From contig OY740774.1 of NCBI GenBank assembly GCA_963513935.1, forward strand, positions 91,599,093 to 91,663,092: DNA of 64,000 nt, written 5' to 3'. The position numbers and the translations under genes were made by a program. Below, in pieces: positions 37,121 to 50,937 of the stretch (position 1 is the first letter of the stretch; each line of letters begins with the position of its first letter). The stretch is from Aphrophora alni (lineage: Eukaryota > Arthropoda > Insecta > Hemiptera > Aphrophoridae). The notes under the pieces are model-generated. The model did no database searches. It saw only the letters and a program-made list of their open reading frames with translations, and was not told the origin of the DNA.

Positions 37121-37380
37121 GGCGACTGATCCTGGCAGCATGGACACCACATTCTTTGTCTTGGGGCTGATCCCTTCGGGACGAGCGTTGTTTCAGTTGC
37201 CTCTAAGCTGATCCCAACAACATGGACTTCCCCGTTCGTTGTATGAAGGGTGATCTCTCCAGGACGAACGTTCCAACCTCCAAGTGGTCTGTCGTCTAAT
37301 CCCGACAGCATTCTACCTCATCAGTTGTCTGAAGGATAATCCCCTCTGTCTTGGCTAACTACTTTCTAACGCCTACCACG
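37121..37380. repeat. Degenerate tandem repeat, unit about 82-88 bp, three copies
   Basis: Copies begin at about 37126, 37208 and 37295. Each has CTGATCC/TCTAATCC, then GCAGCATGGA/AACAACATGGAC/GACAGCATTCT, then a TTCxTTGTCTTGGGG/CGTTGTATGAAGGG/AGTTGTCTGAAGG block, then TGATCCC/TGATCTC/TAATCCC and, in copies 1-2, GGGACGAGCGTT/AGGACGAACGTT. The stretch is clearly GC-richer than its surroundings. A minus-strand frame of 71 codons (37096-37311) crosses two copies. It resembles no family I know and is probably a by-product of the repeat. Confidence 0.65.
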
Positions 37381-37900
37381 TCATTTCCTACTAAATACGC
37401 ATGTTGTCGAAGTTCTTCTCATATATAAACGATAGTACCTCTCTCCTCAGTGAAAAACCAAGAACTCAGCTCCGACACTATAAAACTGAGTTTTGTTTTT
37501 AATCAAAATATATAGAGACAACAGATAGGGAAAAGAAAAATGATCAATTCACTTATAGGTATGATTCCCCAAGAGAGAAACAGTAACTTCCTTCTCGACG
37601 CAGTTCCAACGCAATTCCTTTCCACTATTGACAATTCAATGATATTTTCATTGACAGCTAAAAATAAATAATAAATCAGCTACGACAATGCTCTTAATAA
37701 AAATATCCATTTTAATGAAATACAATTAAGGTAGAAGTCTAGTTTTAGTAATGGCAAAGCAAGTTTTGCCGCTTTTATTTTAAGATGACGTCCTTGGGTT
37801 ATTTTTTACAAACATCGACCAAGTTATAAATTAAGCTTTGGTAGTTTGTTATTTGGTTTTGGGTGTGAGTGAACGAGAAAAATAGTGCAATGTTTGTACA

Positions 37901-39173
37901 CTACTTATTGCTTAACAAAATAGTTTGCCACAAAGTGGTAGGGGAGCAGATTTATTGAAAATTTAAAGCGTTCAGTCGATTGAATTTAAATTCCGAAGAG
38001 CCTTGAAATATTGTGGAAGAATTTCAACAAAAACAATTTTTAAAAAAATTAATAAGTGTACATAGATTGCTACTAATTATTATTTAACAAAATGATTTGG
38101 CACATACTGCTAGGGGGAGCAGTATATAATAAACTATTTTGGTGTAGTTTATTCAGATATGTCTGTATAATATGTAAATACTGTACGATATTTTGAAAGT
38201 TTGGAATAACTCTAGTTATCATGATTATTATTATTTAATGTTTATTAACGATAAAAAATACAGTTGAAAACATATTCTAAATAATAAGAAAATTGCAAAA
38301 TAAATTTTAGTTACTAAGAATTTATATCAACTATTTGTAAATTATTGGTCTTGCAAATTTTAAACGTTCAGTCGATTGACGTTCAATTCGAAAAAGCTTT
38401 GAGATTCTGAGAGAATTTCAATACAGAGTACTTATAAAGTTTGAATAAGTGCACATAGTTTTAAAGTAGACCTAAAGAGTAATTCTACATCGTTTTATTC
38501 AATATTTTAAAATTGCAAAATTGACTTTTTTGGTTCAATACAAAAACTGATTTAATTCAAATAAATATAAGATAACATTGTAACAGTTTTTTTGACTCTG
38601 CAGCTTATTTCATAGAGCCTATATAATATTATAAGATAACATTTTTCTGCTTTGAATATTTAAAATATTATCTTTTTTTTTTTTTTTTTTTTTTAATATT
38701 AGCGTGGACATTAGGTTAAGCAATTTTACAAAATTATATAGTTGAAAAGCTTTACCATTGAAAAACTGAATTTAAATATACATTCTGTTATATATTACGC
38801 TGTTTACTACGTAATCAGTGATTCACTTTTAACATCACATTTTTTAAGCACGATACTTGTAGTTTCACGTAAAATGTGTAACATTACAAAGATTGCCTAC
38901 AGGAAAAGCTAAGTATAGAAATTTTTCTCTTATGAAGTAATTAGGTGATGATATATTGTTCGTATTTTGGTGGAGTTTATTCAGATATTTCTGTATATGT
39001 AAATTCTATACGATATTTTGAAAGTTTGGAATAACTTTAGTTATCATGATTATTATTATTTAATGTTTATTGACAATAAAAAAATGGCAGTGGTAAAAAT
39101 ATTCCAAATAATAAGAAAATTGCAAAATAAATTTTAGTTACTAAAAAGTTTAATCAATTATTTGCAAATTATT
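37901..39173. repeat. Shuffled block of direct repeats (three modules)
   Basis: Module C (37901-37949; 38073-38122): TTAACAAAAT then CACA and GG(G)GGAGCAG. Module B (37956-38066; 38354-38460): GTTCAGTCGATTGA then GAATTTCAA. Module A, about 210 bp (38136-38346; 38964-39173): GGAGTTTATTCAGATAT, CGATATTTTGAAAGTTTGGA, TTATCATGATTATTATTATT and AAATTGCAAAATAAATTTTA. The order is C-B, C-A-B, spacer, A, all in one direction. Module A copies are about 828 bp apart. No ORF is kept. Confidence 0.75.
38673..38694. repeat. Poly-T tract (22 T)
   Basis: Uninterrupted T run within the repeat block. Confidence 0.9.
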
Positions 39174-41864
39174 TAAAAGTATAAATAATTTAATTAGGGT
39201 ATGTGCCACCCTTACTGACTATAATATTAAAATTAAACAGTAGAAATTATCCAAACAGTCAGTTAACAAATCACAATATCATAGTAATTAAAAGCTATCA
39301 CTTGAATTTACACATTCAAAGTCTTTGTCCATATACACATTTATTTGTTTAATTAAAATTAAAGTTATTACGACGTAAATCACATCAAGCTACTATATTA
39401 TTGAAATACGTCCTGTGCCTTTCAGCTAATTTAAATAAACTATACGACAAATATGAAATTAATTAATAAAATATTTATTTACATTGTATTTTGCTCTTAG
39501 GGACTAGCCTACAGTAATGAGTACTTGAGTGGCAATTCTGAAGAACCACAAATCTACACTTTAGCTTTTGTTGTTAGGTTAGATCCTTTTTTTTTTTTCT
39601 TACCTGATCTCTATTTTTCTTTTTCCACCTCGAAACTCAATAGTATTCGAGTGCTATTTTCTTGAATTTATTTTATTATCTTTTTAAAAGCGTTGATGAC
39701 AGTGAATCTCTTTGTATTTAAACTATAAGTAAAATGACATCTTGCTTAAAGCACTGATTCAAAGACAACAATGAATTCTCTTGCAAAATACTACACTACC
39801 GTATCCTTTTTTTTGAAAGTTAAACCATATTTCATAATCATCACTTTTTTCCTAGTCTTGGGTATTTCCCTCACTTACGTCTTTCTACAAGATCTTTGTG
39901 AATATCGATTATTTCTTCCAAAAATAAAGTTTTTATAGTATTTGAGGGATAGTAGGTCTAGTCTTTATTTAATACTGCTTTCACTTTTTTTTTTACAATG
40001 CGATAACGACGGAGAAGTTTTTCACAATTAAAAATCAAGCGTACAATATTGTTCATTAAAAATTTTTCTTTTAAATTATGGACTGATTAAAAGACAAAAA
40101 TAAGTTCTCTCTTAGAATTCTAGACTAATGAGGAATTATAAACTATACAAGCTGCCTGTTAACAAACAAACGGGTCTTGTTAGCCAGGCTTCCATTTCCT
40201 CATTTGGATTTACACAACCTTAATTAGTTGTCGTAATATATGAATTTAGTTTTTTTAAATAAAATTCAACATTTGATTTTAAATCTAAAGTGGAACAATG
40301 ATCTATATTGTTAAAATATATACTTAGCTTTTAGGTAATTAGAGATATTAAAGAATTGTAAATTTATTATAAACCTGAAATATTGAATGATATAGTTATT
40401 TTGTGTAATTTTAATTTTAATTCCACCATATATTATGTGTAGGTCTTCATTTCTTATAATATAAAAAAAAAACTTAATTTTTAATAATTACAAAATTGTG
40501 TTGTATTAAAATTATGTTCTTGTAAAATATAACCATTTTCTCGTATACACTATTGCAAAACATGCCAAGCACAAAATGTGAATCAAGAGTAAAAACTGAA
40601 CCACAAAAAAATCTATTAATTAAAACTATTTATAGAAACTTTCTTTATTTTTTATTATTTAATTTTTAAATTTATTTCTCACTCATTCCATTAATGTTGC
40701 CTTCGCACATATACAATGATATTGATCTAATTTATTTTAATACATAAAACTGAAAATATTTTATGTGTATTCTATAAACTTGCACCAACTTGTTTTCATT
40801 TATAAACTTTTATAAAATAATTTTGTTAATTGCAAACTTATTCTACCTCCGTTTTTGACTGATCTTCACGTTGTAAATAATAATTTTGAACACGTCGTCC
40901 GTTAGTCAGTTTTCACTGTCGTTTATAATTAAGCACGATAGCAGCCACAAAAACAAAGATATGAAAATGATATTTAGTGATTAGAACTTACAATAGTTTT
41001 TTTAATTGGACTTAGTAAAGTTTTGTAGGTCTTTTTATTTATCATGAATTATTTATTTTAAAATTAGAACTCTTTAATAATAATGAGTGTAAAATGACAT
41101 TTGCGGGGGTATTTTTAGGTATCTCCAATTGAATTACTTTACTTCTTTTGACGAGTTACCAGGATACATTGTCCTGATGGCTCTGTATCTCTTGCATACC
41201 AATGCTGCCGATGACTACAACTTTCGTTTGCTCAAAATACCTTTGATTGTCTATTGTTTGTCATACATAAATTAATCTTGTTTATCTTAGTCATTAAATC
41301 TTTTGAGAGCAATATTTATATAGTTAAATTTGATAGAATTCCATACTATCCTCCACTTTACCCCATGTCTAACACAGAGGTAGGTGAATCGTCCTAATAA
41401 TATTTATTCAGGCAAACTTGAGTAACAATGTGTTCGGTTCTGCCTCGAGCAACAAAGGTGGCAATGGATTTAGTACTCATGAAGGGTCGTTTTAGAGGGT
41501 GAACGTTAAAAATTAGAAGGAGGGGCCTTAATCGATGCAGATCTTTCTATTGATCAATTTCCAATAAAATAAGATATAATAAATATAATGATTATTGTGT
41601 TAAAAAAATTAGATCCACTTGTGAGTGGGCTGGGAAAATACCACGATGACACACATCAACTTATGTCTATTTTAAATCATCTGCAAGCATACTAATAACG
41701 TTTATTAAAGATTTGTTTGAGTTATCTCACATGTTATGTTGTATAAAATAAATGTAAAAACACGAAATATATCCACTATTTAAACATTTTCTACTAATAG
41801 ATATATAATTTTGTTAAAGCTTTCAATGAAATTAAATTTTATTAAATTTCTTTATTTTAAAATT
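39174..41864. other. AT-rich DNA, no gene seen
   Basis: Short T and A runs only. No domain, RNA gene or repeat pair recognised. Confidence 0.6.
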
Positions 41865-42000
41865 AGAAAATACGATGGAAATTGTATAACAGCTAAAATG
41901 TGGATATAATAAATTTGAAAATGTATTTTATTAAATTCATTTTAGCATTTTCTACTCCAATATCAGTCGTTACCCAATAGGTTTAACTATCATGAACTAT
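41865..42000. repeat. Dispersed repeat family, copy 2 of 3
   Basis: Aligns with 42370-42490: ACGATGGAAATTGTATA, ATTTTATTAAATTCATTTTA, CTCCAATATCAGTCGTTACC and TATCATGAACT correspond to similar words in the same order. About 500 bp from copy 3. Confidence 0.4.
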
Positions 42001-42369
42001 TTAACGCCCATTTGTTTTCATACAAATAATAATATAATTTCACTATGTGTTTTTATCTCAAGTAAAACCATGAATTGGTAAATACAAAATTATTTTTAAT
42101 TGGTTCTAATTTAGAGAAATTTTTATTTTATCTTCTGTGCACAAAGTGTTTGTTTTTTATACACTGTATTAAATTAAACTTTTACAAGTCATTTATTTAT
42201 AAAAAAATTGTAGAAATTGATATTTGTTTTATTATAAGGAGGAAAAAATTTAAATTAATTACATTTATGCTCAAACGTATTATTCATTTAAACTAAAACA
42301 CATAAAAACCCAACCCATTAAATTCATTTAGAAGGGTTTGGAGTAATAAAATCTTTTGAGAAATTATGT

Positions 42370-42550
42370 AACGGCGATAGAATGCATACTTAAACAGCTT
42401 CAACGTTGATTTTATTGAATACATTTTATGAGCACTTTGCACCCCAATCTCAGTCGTTTCTGAGCATCTTAACGGCTCGTATAGTCTGAAACTCTTGTAC
42501 AATATAACCCTTCCTTCTTGCTTTCACGACAATTTCCGTTTTAAGACGTT
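42370..42550. repeat. Dispersed repeat family, copy 3 of 3
   Basis: The longest copy, overlapping both the upstream part seen at 41.9 kb and the downstream part seen at 35.6 kb (CCCCAATCTCAGTCGTTTCT, then ATATAACCCTTCCTTCTTGC and TTTCACGACAATTTCCG). The class is unknown. Confidence 0.45.
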
Positions 42551-44887
42551 TTATTTTATATAAAGTATGTGTCAATTTATAAATAATTGTTTATTGTTTG
42601 TGAATTTGTTCATACCACCATATATTCCTGTGGCCAATTAATTTACCTAAATAAATGTGAACAATTGAAAAAGATTTTTTAAATACCATAATTAGGTTTA
42701 GTAATGCATGCTGATTAAAATTCTTATACGTTGCTAAAATTACTATATTTGTTTCTTGTTTGCAAAATAAGTTTTCAACTTTTACATGTTATTTATTGAA
42801 ATTGCTTTATATTGTACTGATGATATTTTATTGTTTTGTAGCAATATTTATCAGTGTTCCCTATTTGAATGTTTCTATCTTCAATTTGATTATTTGTAGC
42901 AATATTTCTTTTACTGTAAACTGGATCTGTTACCGAAATATATAACCATCCTTATAGTTAAATATAGACAAGAAATTTTATATATTTTAAATCATATTTT
43001 TTACAGAGTTGAGTTTACTTTCTGTTGCTCCTGATATCCTATAACAATTTTTTTAAATTTAGGCTGTACTAATTTGTTTCCTAATTTTATTACCAGACCT
43101 CCATTTTTGGTTGGTCTCAAATATTTTGTACAAAAATAAATAAATAATTTTGGGGATTACTATTCATCCAAGATAAGCAATTAAGTCCAATTTCGGAAAA
43201 TGTTTTTGAATTCTAAAGAACAGAAGAGAAGTTTTTCTTTCTGGATTTTCGAAAGTTTTGTTCTTAATATTTAAATAATATTTTTTTTTTTGGAAACAAA
43301 GTTTACCCTCTTTGCCCGAAATAAATTAAAGAATTTTATATTTATTAGAAGAAATAATATTTTTTTTAAATGTTAATTGGGTAAACTAATATAAAAGATA
43401 AGTTTGTTTTGCAAATAAAATGCCATATTTATGGTAAATATTTGACAATTTAATTAAAAACATAATGGTGAACCTTAACTTTGAAATGAATAAAAAATAA
43501 CAATTATTTTAACTAAAGAAATTTGACAAGAACATGACATTAAAAAGTAAATATTCAGATTTCGGTGTGCTTGTTTAACTTTATCTACCTTGCAATAGCA
43601 TACTTTATAATTATATTTATTTGTGATATCCCTCTTCAACGTGTTTTTCAGTTTAGGTTTGCTTCTCGGTGATATTTTTTTTTGTTTTTATGAAGGCGTA
43701 CTGATTATTTTATCCACTTCAACAGCAAAATATTTCTGTCATTTTTTACACAACTAAAGTTGTTTTAACTAATTTATATTATTTACTATAGTGTTTTGTA
43801 TACAATACATATTATCCCTAAAATAATAATATTCTAATATACTAATACACTATTATACTAATATACTAATACTAATATTCAAAATTAAGCTTTATAAATT
43901 GCCATGTCAGAAGGGAAACAGATAAAATGTTATACTTAGTAGAAATATTACTACACCTGTGAAAATATAATTCTCTTTATTTTCTGATCAAAATAACAAT
44001 ATTAATAACACAATGAAATGTAAGGATGGCAAGTGATTCACGTAGAGACACGTATATAAAGTGAATACACGTAATGAACCATGGTCGCGTCTCTCAAATC
44101 CATTGGGAAACCTCATTAAAGGAGCACGTGATAAACTTTAATGATATAAACTGACATTATACTCTGTGCAAGTGTATAGTAAAGGAAGGAAGTTTTGCAC
44201 AAATGACATTTTGAGTTTATGAATTTATTTACGTAGTGAGGTGATAAAAATGTAATATGTTAAAGACTGTTGATTATTTTGAAAATCGTTTTGAATATTT
44301 TATAAGACCTACACTATTGATATGTGTATTGTAAAGGTAGACAACTTCTCAGTCCATTAATGTGTGAATAGTTCATCTAGTTTTCTTTTGGTAGCAATCG
44401 AAACCAATAATTTTAGTGGTACTCATCATTTTATTGGTGATGTTGGGTTACCACAGTAACTTATTGAACGCATACAGAAAATAAACACGATTTTCCACAC
44501 AACTAAGTTTTATAAGTCAAATTGGTAGTAAATTAACTCTAAACAGAATATCAATAAATCTTTGATAGATACATATTGTTAATAGTAAATTAATGCAAAC
44601 AGTTTGATTTTACTTGCATAGAATAAAATTTTATATACTGATGCACCTTAATTTGACTTTAAAACGTTCACCACTAGGGATGTATGATAACTTTGTTTAT
44701 AAAAGTTTGAGGAAAACACAAAGCAGAAAGTTTCCAACTAGAGCTTGGCAATGTTCACGGTACGTTTATTTCAGTTTAAATACAATTTCAGTAACTTTAA
44801 TGGTTGGTTAGATATAACAACATTACTGTGGGTCTCTTATATGCATTCTATTGTTATAAATTGTTTTAATGAATCTAGAAAACTGCA
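42551..44887. other. AT-rich DNA, no gene seen
   Basis: Includes a short degenerate (ACTAATAT)n patch at 43.83-43.88 kb. Frames at 42.8 and 44.6 kb have no recognised domain. Confidence 0.55.
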
Positions 44888-44928
44888 TATATATATGTGT
44901 GTGTGGGGGGGGTGTGTGTGTGTGTGTT
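44888..44928. repeat. AT/GT/G composite microsatellite
   Basis: (AT)n, (GT)n, a run of eight G, then (GT)n. Confidence 0.9.
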
Positions 44929-47900
44929 TACCCTTAGCTTTTCACTTTAGTGAATATGGGCTTGAATATTCCGAGAGGAACTAATTGGATCTACAACTTT
45001 TGCATGTAGTCTTGAGTTAGATGCCTCTCTTTCCAACTTTACTAACTCTTACTTGTTTGTTTGTTTTTCTAAACTATGACGTTATTAGGACATTCGCGAG
45101 CCAAGGATTATTATTATACGATCGTTTCTTCATATGTCGACTGAATTGGTCAGTACAGTACACATATTATTTCTATTTTTCTGCAAACTGGAAATTTAAA
45201 CTGCAGCCTTAATAATATAAAAACAATTAACGTGTAGAAAGCCCAAATAAACACCAATTAGTTAGCTATGGTGTTATAAATTAAATTAGCTATATTTGCG
45301 TATTTGCAAAAGAATTCAGTTTGATATATTTGAAATTGTATTACTGTCTAACTGCAAGTTTGTGTAGTCTACGTTGTAATATTACGTTGCATATTGTAAA
45401 CTTTTTATGTACTTTTTTCCATTTGAAAATACCTCAAAAGTGGTTTCTTAATTAACGAAAGTTTTTACTAATACTCACACATATTTATTCCCAATTCTCT
45501 TTATAATTAGACGTACCTTTTTCGTTTTCGTTTTTATTCAATTAAAAAGAGTCAACGACAGAAATTAAATGTTTACTTTTCCTTAATTAAAAGTGATTTT
45601 TATAATTTATATGTCTGTGTCGAGGGAAAACTTCATTAAATAAAGTTTATTCAGGAATACAACAAAGAATAATATATGTTGGCAGCACTGCTTCTTGGTT
45701 TTATATTGCAATACATGGTTTGCAATAACTGTAGCCTATAATACAATCGCGCTATTAATTAGATAGGAAATACCTACAAAATTTTAGAACATTTATGTTT
45801 ACATAACACAATTTTTTATTATTAATTATTTCATACTTAAATATTTAGCAATTAGTAAGAGTGACTGTCTGGTACAAATGAACAAATTTTGAATGTTATC
45901 TTGTGTATGAAATCACAGAATCTAATTTTAAATGTTCTTTATTTCTAAAATAAAAACCTTTTCATAATTTTGTATTAATATAGACATTTATTTCAAAACA
46001 GTTTTTAAAGCACTGGTTTGTAGTTTAACAACTACAAAAAGCAACGCTTAAAGCCACTTGAAAACGAACCTTATTAGGGCGGAACTAAACTTCAAACAGA
46101 TTACTTTATTAAATTTCCAAGAACACTGATTACCTGCCACAACGAGTTAAGTCTCCAGTTTCATCAAAACTTTATTGACTTAGTCTTGTCTACTTAAATT
46201 AAGTGAAGTTGTTTTATGCAGCTCTCAAACTTCCTCTTATGTCATACATTTTAGGTTAGTGGCAAACATTTACTTGGATTACTTCACAAAGGTATTAACA
46301 CAACTCTATTTCTAAGTTTTTCAAATTTTGTTCTTCATTATAAAAGAGTTTAATTTGTTGCTTTAAATACATAATTAAATGTAGTATTTATTTGAATTAT
46401 ACTTAATAATAAAAAACTTCAATAAAATAATGGCTAAGTAATTAATTTCTACCTTCATTATATTTAATTACACACGTGTACGTATAACACATTCCCAGTT
46501 TTTATAATGCAAGACTATCCAATATAACTTTTAATAGAATCCCTTATGTCCTTTCCATTCTATACTGCAACATTGACTTCCCATCCCAAATGAATATTGA
46601 AATGTATGTTTTGACTTTTTAAAAACGTTTGGTTTATTTGAGAAAACATCATCAAAACCTACTAAGCACAATTGACTTTTGATTTCATTTAATACAATCA
46701 TGTACTTTTTTTACAAAATATGAAGCAAGTAAGCACAAGTCATCAGAAACACTGCTTTACTACGTGTATAAAGACAATAAAGTACACCAGAGTATGAATT
46801 TTTTGCTCAGAAACAAACAACTAATTCAGATCTTTGTCATGAACTGTATTAATAAATAAAACATATAGTATTAAATTCCACCTCACTATCAAGACAAAAA
46901 TTATTACGTACTGAAAAAGAGATGATTAATCTACGACTGTTTAAGGAGGAAGAATTTTAAAATAATAAGGTACTAAAATAAACTCGATTTTTTGCCTACA
47001 AATAATCTGAATTATTTTTATTAAAAAAAACAAGTCTTGAAAGAATTTACACAGATTAAATAAAATTGCTTTAGAAACTCTTTTGTAGGAGTATATTATT
47101 AAGTTGAAGAAGTTGACCTGTTCTGATTATATTACAAAATTTAAAAAAATAATCTTTCATTATTTAAATCGAGTTTAATTCAATATTAAAAGTTGAATTT
47201 CGTCAGTGTTTTAATTAAATTCTAAGTATTAATCTCTAAAGTTTTTCTTTTAATGGATCATAATAATTCTAATATGTTAAAACTACAGCATTGATTGGAG
47301 ATATTAAAAGTATACATTTGTAACACCTTAATTATTTAAGAATTTCACAGTACAACTTCATTTAAATTTCCAACCGAATAAATAACTCATGTACTTTTAA
47401 TGCAAAATAAAATAATTACAGATTAGGTTATAGTAGTACAATAATAATACAATATTTTGGAATTACAAAAAATGCAATCAATTTAAAAGTACTATGCAGA
47501 TCACATATGTAATTATGACTACAAGAGAGTTACTATCTCAAGTGTAAGACACTTTGTTGCGCAAACGATTACAAATCCTCAAAAACCGCTGTACAATATA
47601 ATAAAATAACAAGTAAACTTGTGGGTGGAGTTTTCATTTGAACTACTTATAATTAATTGAAACTGGATTAAACAATACGTTTCTAGAAATTTAACAGCTG
47701 TCTATAGTAGTACTGTGATGCATATTATAGTTGTCAACGTTCTGTAATCCTCTGGAATGTACATTATTCTACCTAAGTTAGATTATGACTTAACTCAAAA
47801 TGGTGACAAAAAATACAACTTGAACACTTATTTAAATTTAGTTACTTCAAGTTTTTACATCCTCACATACAAGTCATTTAGAGATAGTTATGTGATTGGT

Positions 47901-49099
47901 TAAATTAAATTACCTCGAAATATTTGTTTGTACATTAGTTTTGAAGCCCTTTTATTTTAAAAAAGATTTTTTGTAATAATGGCTGCATGTCTAGAGTCTG
48001 GAGTCATCCGTATGTGGAGTCCTCTACATCTCAAAAGTGTGGACCGATTTTAGTCAAATATGGTATATTGGGATGTTCTAGAGTCAACTCGAAACTTTTT
48101 TAATACATCAACATTTAGGGGTAGTTGCCTTAAAATATCAATATGATTTTTTTGTTAACACAAAACCACTATGACTTAAGATCATTTTTATCAAATTTTG
48201 CCTAAGTTAAACATCTAATTACACATAAAATGTATTTTTCGCTCGAAAAATATTCCTTACGTGAGGTAATTTGGAATAAACTGTAAATATGTTATGGAAG
48301 TATTACAAAATATCAAATTCTTAAAATGATCCCAACTTATTTTGTTAAAATTTGAGTAAAATATAAAGATGAATGACATATCTGTGTTTATATTTGCAAT
48401 TAATAAAATATTAAAGTTTAGGCACAAGTAAAAACGAAATTTACAGTCTATAGTGTAAAATAAATATATTAACCTAAATAGATTATCGTTAGGTTCCATA
48501 CTTCCGGTCATTAGATATAATTTCTAATAGGTCTAGAATTCCAGAATTTTGTGTTTATAGTTTTCATATTCGAGGTTAAGCGTTATATGTATGCTCTAAC
48601 CATCCACTGAAAAAAAGTTTAACATGTTATTTTCGTGCATAAATTACTTATATTTAATTTTTATACATCTACAGCTACCAAATGTTTGAATTTTTAACCA
48701 ATCGTATACATTATTTGTCACAAATAAATACAATTCTACGTTTTTAAAACCCAGTAATTATCTCCAGTTGTAACATGGACATTAACCCTCAACACAATGA
48801 ACTATGGCATGCCACGTCAATGATTCAAACATATAACAACGGGAAAATAGATTGCCCACGCCTCCATGACCATTGCCAATATAAATTAATATGTCTTAAT
48901 TAGATTTATAAAATAATTTCTCTCTAACCTTATACTATTATTGGTAAAATAAAACATAAAGCAACATCAAATGCCCATACTGGTAGTAGCCTACTTATTT
49001 AAAACGACTAAATAATATCGATATTACTAACACAACTGTGCAGTTTTTCCCTCCAAATATGGCGACTTATTGTAGTTATACAAAGTTTCTTTTTTTAAA
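44929..49099. other. AT-rich DNA, no gene seen
   Basis: No coding frame of interest. The segment 48.00-48.14 kb (GACCGATTTTAGTCAAATAT and neighbours) weakly resembles the interspersed repeat at 26.37 kb. Confidence 0.55.
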
Positions 49100-49111
49100 G
49101 ATAACATAATA

Positions 49112-49203
49112 TTGTTTACACTGATGACCGACGGTACTTGTTAGAATTCCATTTTAAAAAATAAAACACAATAATTTTACAAAAGAAAAATTGTGTTTTA
49201 TTT
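49112..49203. mobile_element. 92-bp mini-element with perfect 12-bp target-site duplication
   Basis: GATAACATAATA occurs at 49100-49111 and 49204-49215, bracketing 92 bp. The insert has the PLE-type 5' motif as CGGTACTTGTTAGAATTCCA (from about 49132) and then a hairpin with 14-bp arms, 49159-49172 and 49190-49203. The right arm abuts the duplication, exactly as at 5.4 and 10.6 kb. There is no room for a hammerhead or ORF, so this would be a PLE derivative reduced to its terminal few tens of bases. The shared 5' motif and perfect duplication make an insertion event very likely; the PLE assignment is inferred. Confidence 0.65.
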
Positions 49204-49215
49204 GATAACATAATA

Positions 49216-50937
49216 GTCACAAGAAATTTATGATATTATCGTCATAATGTTGTTATTTTCAAAAAATATAATAGAATAAAAAGTAATAGACAACTTGTAG
49301 TATTTTAAACTTTTTTGTCTTTTATGTGTTGTAATATCCGGTAAACTGATCGCAAAAAGCTCCCCTTCTCTTTCAATCTGCATCAATAAACGTGACAATA
49401 TCGTCCTACCTAATTGACTTTGTGTGGACCACGATTTGTTGACACCAATGAAATATTGTACTTTGAAGTGGTTTTTAATTGTAATGCCACTAGCTAAGAG
49501 AGTAATGGGATTAACAACTTGCTTTATATATTTAATAAAAACCAATTTAACGACAAAATATTGTTTAATTAGATAATATGAATGTAAAATTTATTTTAAT
49601 TTCTTCGTACCATGTGTATTTGTAGAAATTTAAATGAAAATGTTAAATGAATCTAGATTACTTTTTTTTTTTTTAATTGGAATATAATTATATAATTTTC
49701 ATATTACTAATGTTTTTAACTGAGATATTCTACATCATTTGTGTATATGACATGTATATTGTGAGACTAGCTTGATTGTTTGATATGATTCGTGTATATG
49801 CACAATACTTAGTTCTGCTGATATGTTGTATGTAACAGTTTTGTTATTTTAAAAGCGCAGGTGGAGATTGGTCTATAATTTTTGTAATCTTATATTTATG
49901 TTTTTCATAATATAGATTTTTTTCGTTTTTGTAACTATGACATTTTCAATTAGATATAATAAATTCTATTGCCATACCTTTTAAAATGTCAATTATTTGT
50001 TGATTTATTCTGGACATTTATGTTTTCAGACAACCCATAAAACATAACAACTATAGAATATTTATTTTAAATGTTAGTTTAAATCATTTCACATTCAATT
50101 TATTTCAATCGGGACGTGCAACGTATTCGAAATGAGGGATTCTTTCGAGTGCTGTCACATTTAATTCCTCATATTATTAACTCTAGTTTATGTAATTTAA
50201 GTCTTCAATTCGACTACAAATTAAATCACAGTTTAAAAATTGGATTATGAAATTATTTAAATTACATTTCAACTTATTTAATGGTTCTTGATTCTAATTA
50301 GTGAGTCAATATATCTGTTAGTGTGTGTATTAATATAAAACAGCTATACAACTGATTCAACCACTTTAAAATTTCATCCACGTCCCTAATAAATCTGGCC
50401 GAAATAGAAAACAAATTTGATTAAAATTAATCTAATTATTTGAGTTAGTTATGTAATTCTTATAAGGAGATAATATGTTTTGTATTTAATAAGGTTAATT
50501 TAATGCAATTGGTTCTAAAATCAATTCAATATAAACTAAATCTGGTACATCAAAACTTAACACAATTATAAATACTTTAATTTTACAATACCTTGCAATA
50601 AGTTTTAGTTGTATCAAGATACTAAATAAAATATATTAATGAATCCTGATCATTGATCCTGGGTTTTTAGGCATTGTGTGTACAGGAACAGGCATAGCTG
50701 TTATTAGAACACATATTTATAATATAGATATTGTTTTTATAATATATAAATAGATTTTTACAATATAGTTGTGCACATATTACTTTTAGAGTAATATAAA
50801 CCATTTATTACGTGATATATTCCGATTTAACAAAATACTACTCCAAATTTTGATCCATAATTTTACATTTTGCACTGTTGTATAGTAAAATCTTTCATAT
50901 ACAATTACAAAGTTGTAACACTTAGAATAGCCTAATT
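49216..50937. other. AT-rich DNA with one unassigned minus-strand frame
   Basis: A 105-codon minus-strand frame (49228-49545) is the longest in the window. Its middle part is less AT-biased than most chance frames here (NKSWSTQSQLGR, LMQIEREGELFAISLPD), but I recognise no domain. It starts from no convincing context and could be chance. Otherwise no feature seen. Confidence 0.4.

Noticed and set aside
37096..37311. 71-codon minus-strand frame with a comparatively balanced composition
   Set aside because: It overlaps two units of a degenerate tandem repeat and has no recognised domain.
49228..49545. 105-codon minus-strand frame, longest in the window
   Set aside because: No recognised domain, no convincing start or splice context, and about the length expected by chance somewhere in 64 kb. 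Kept only as a remark.
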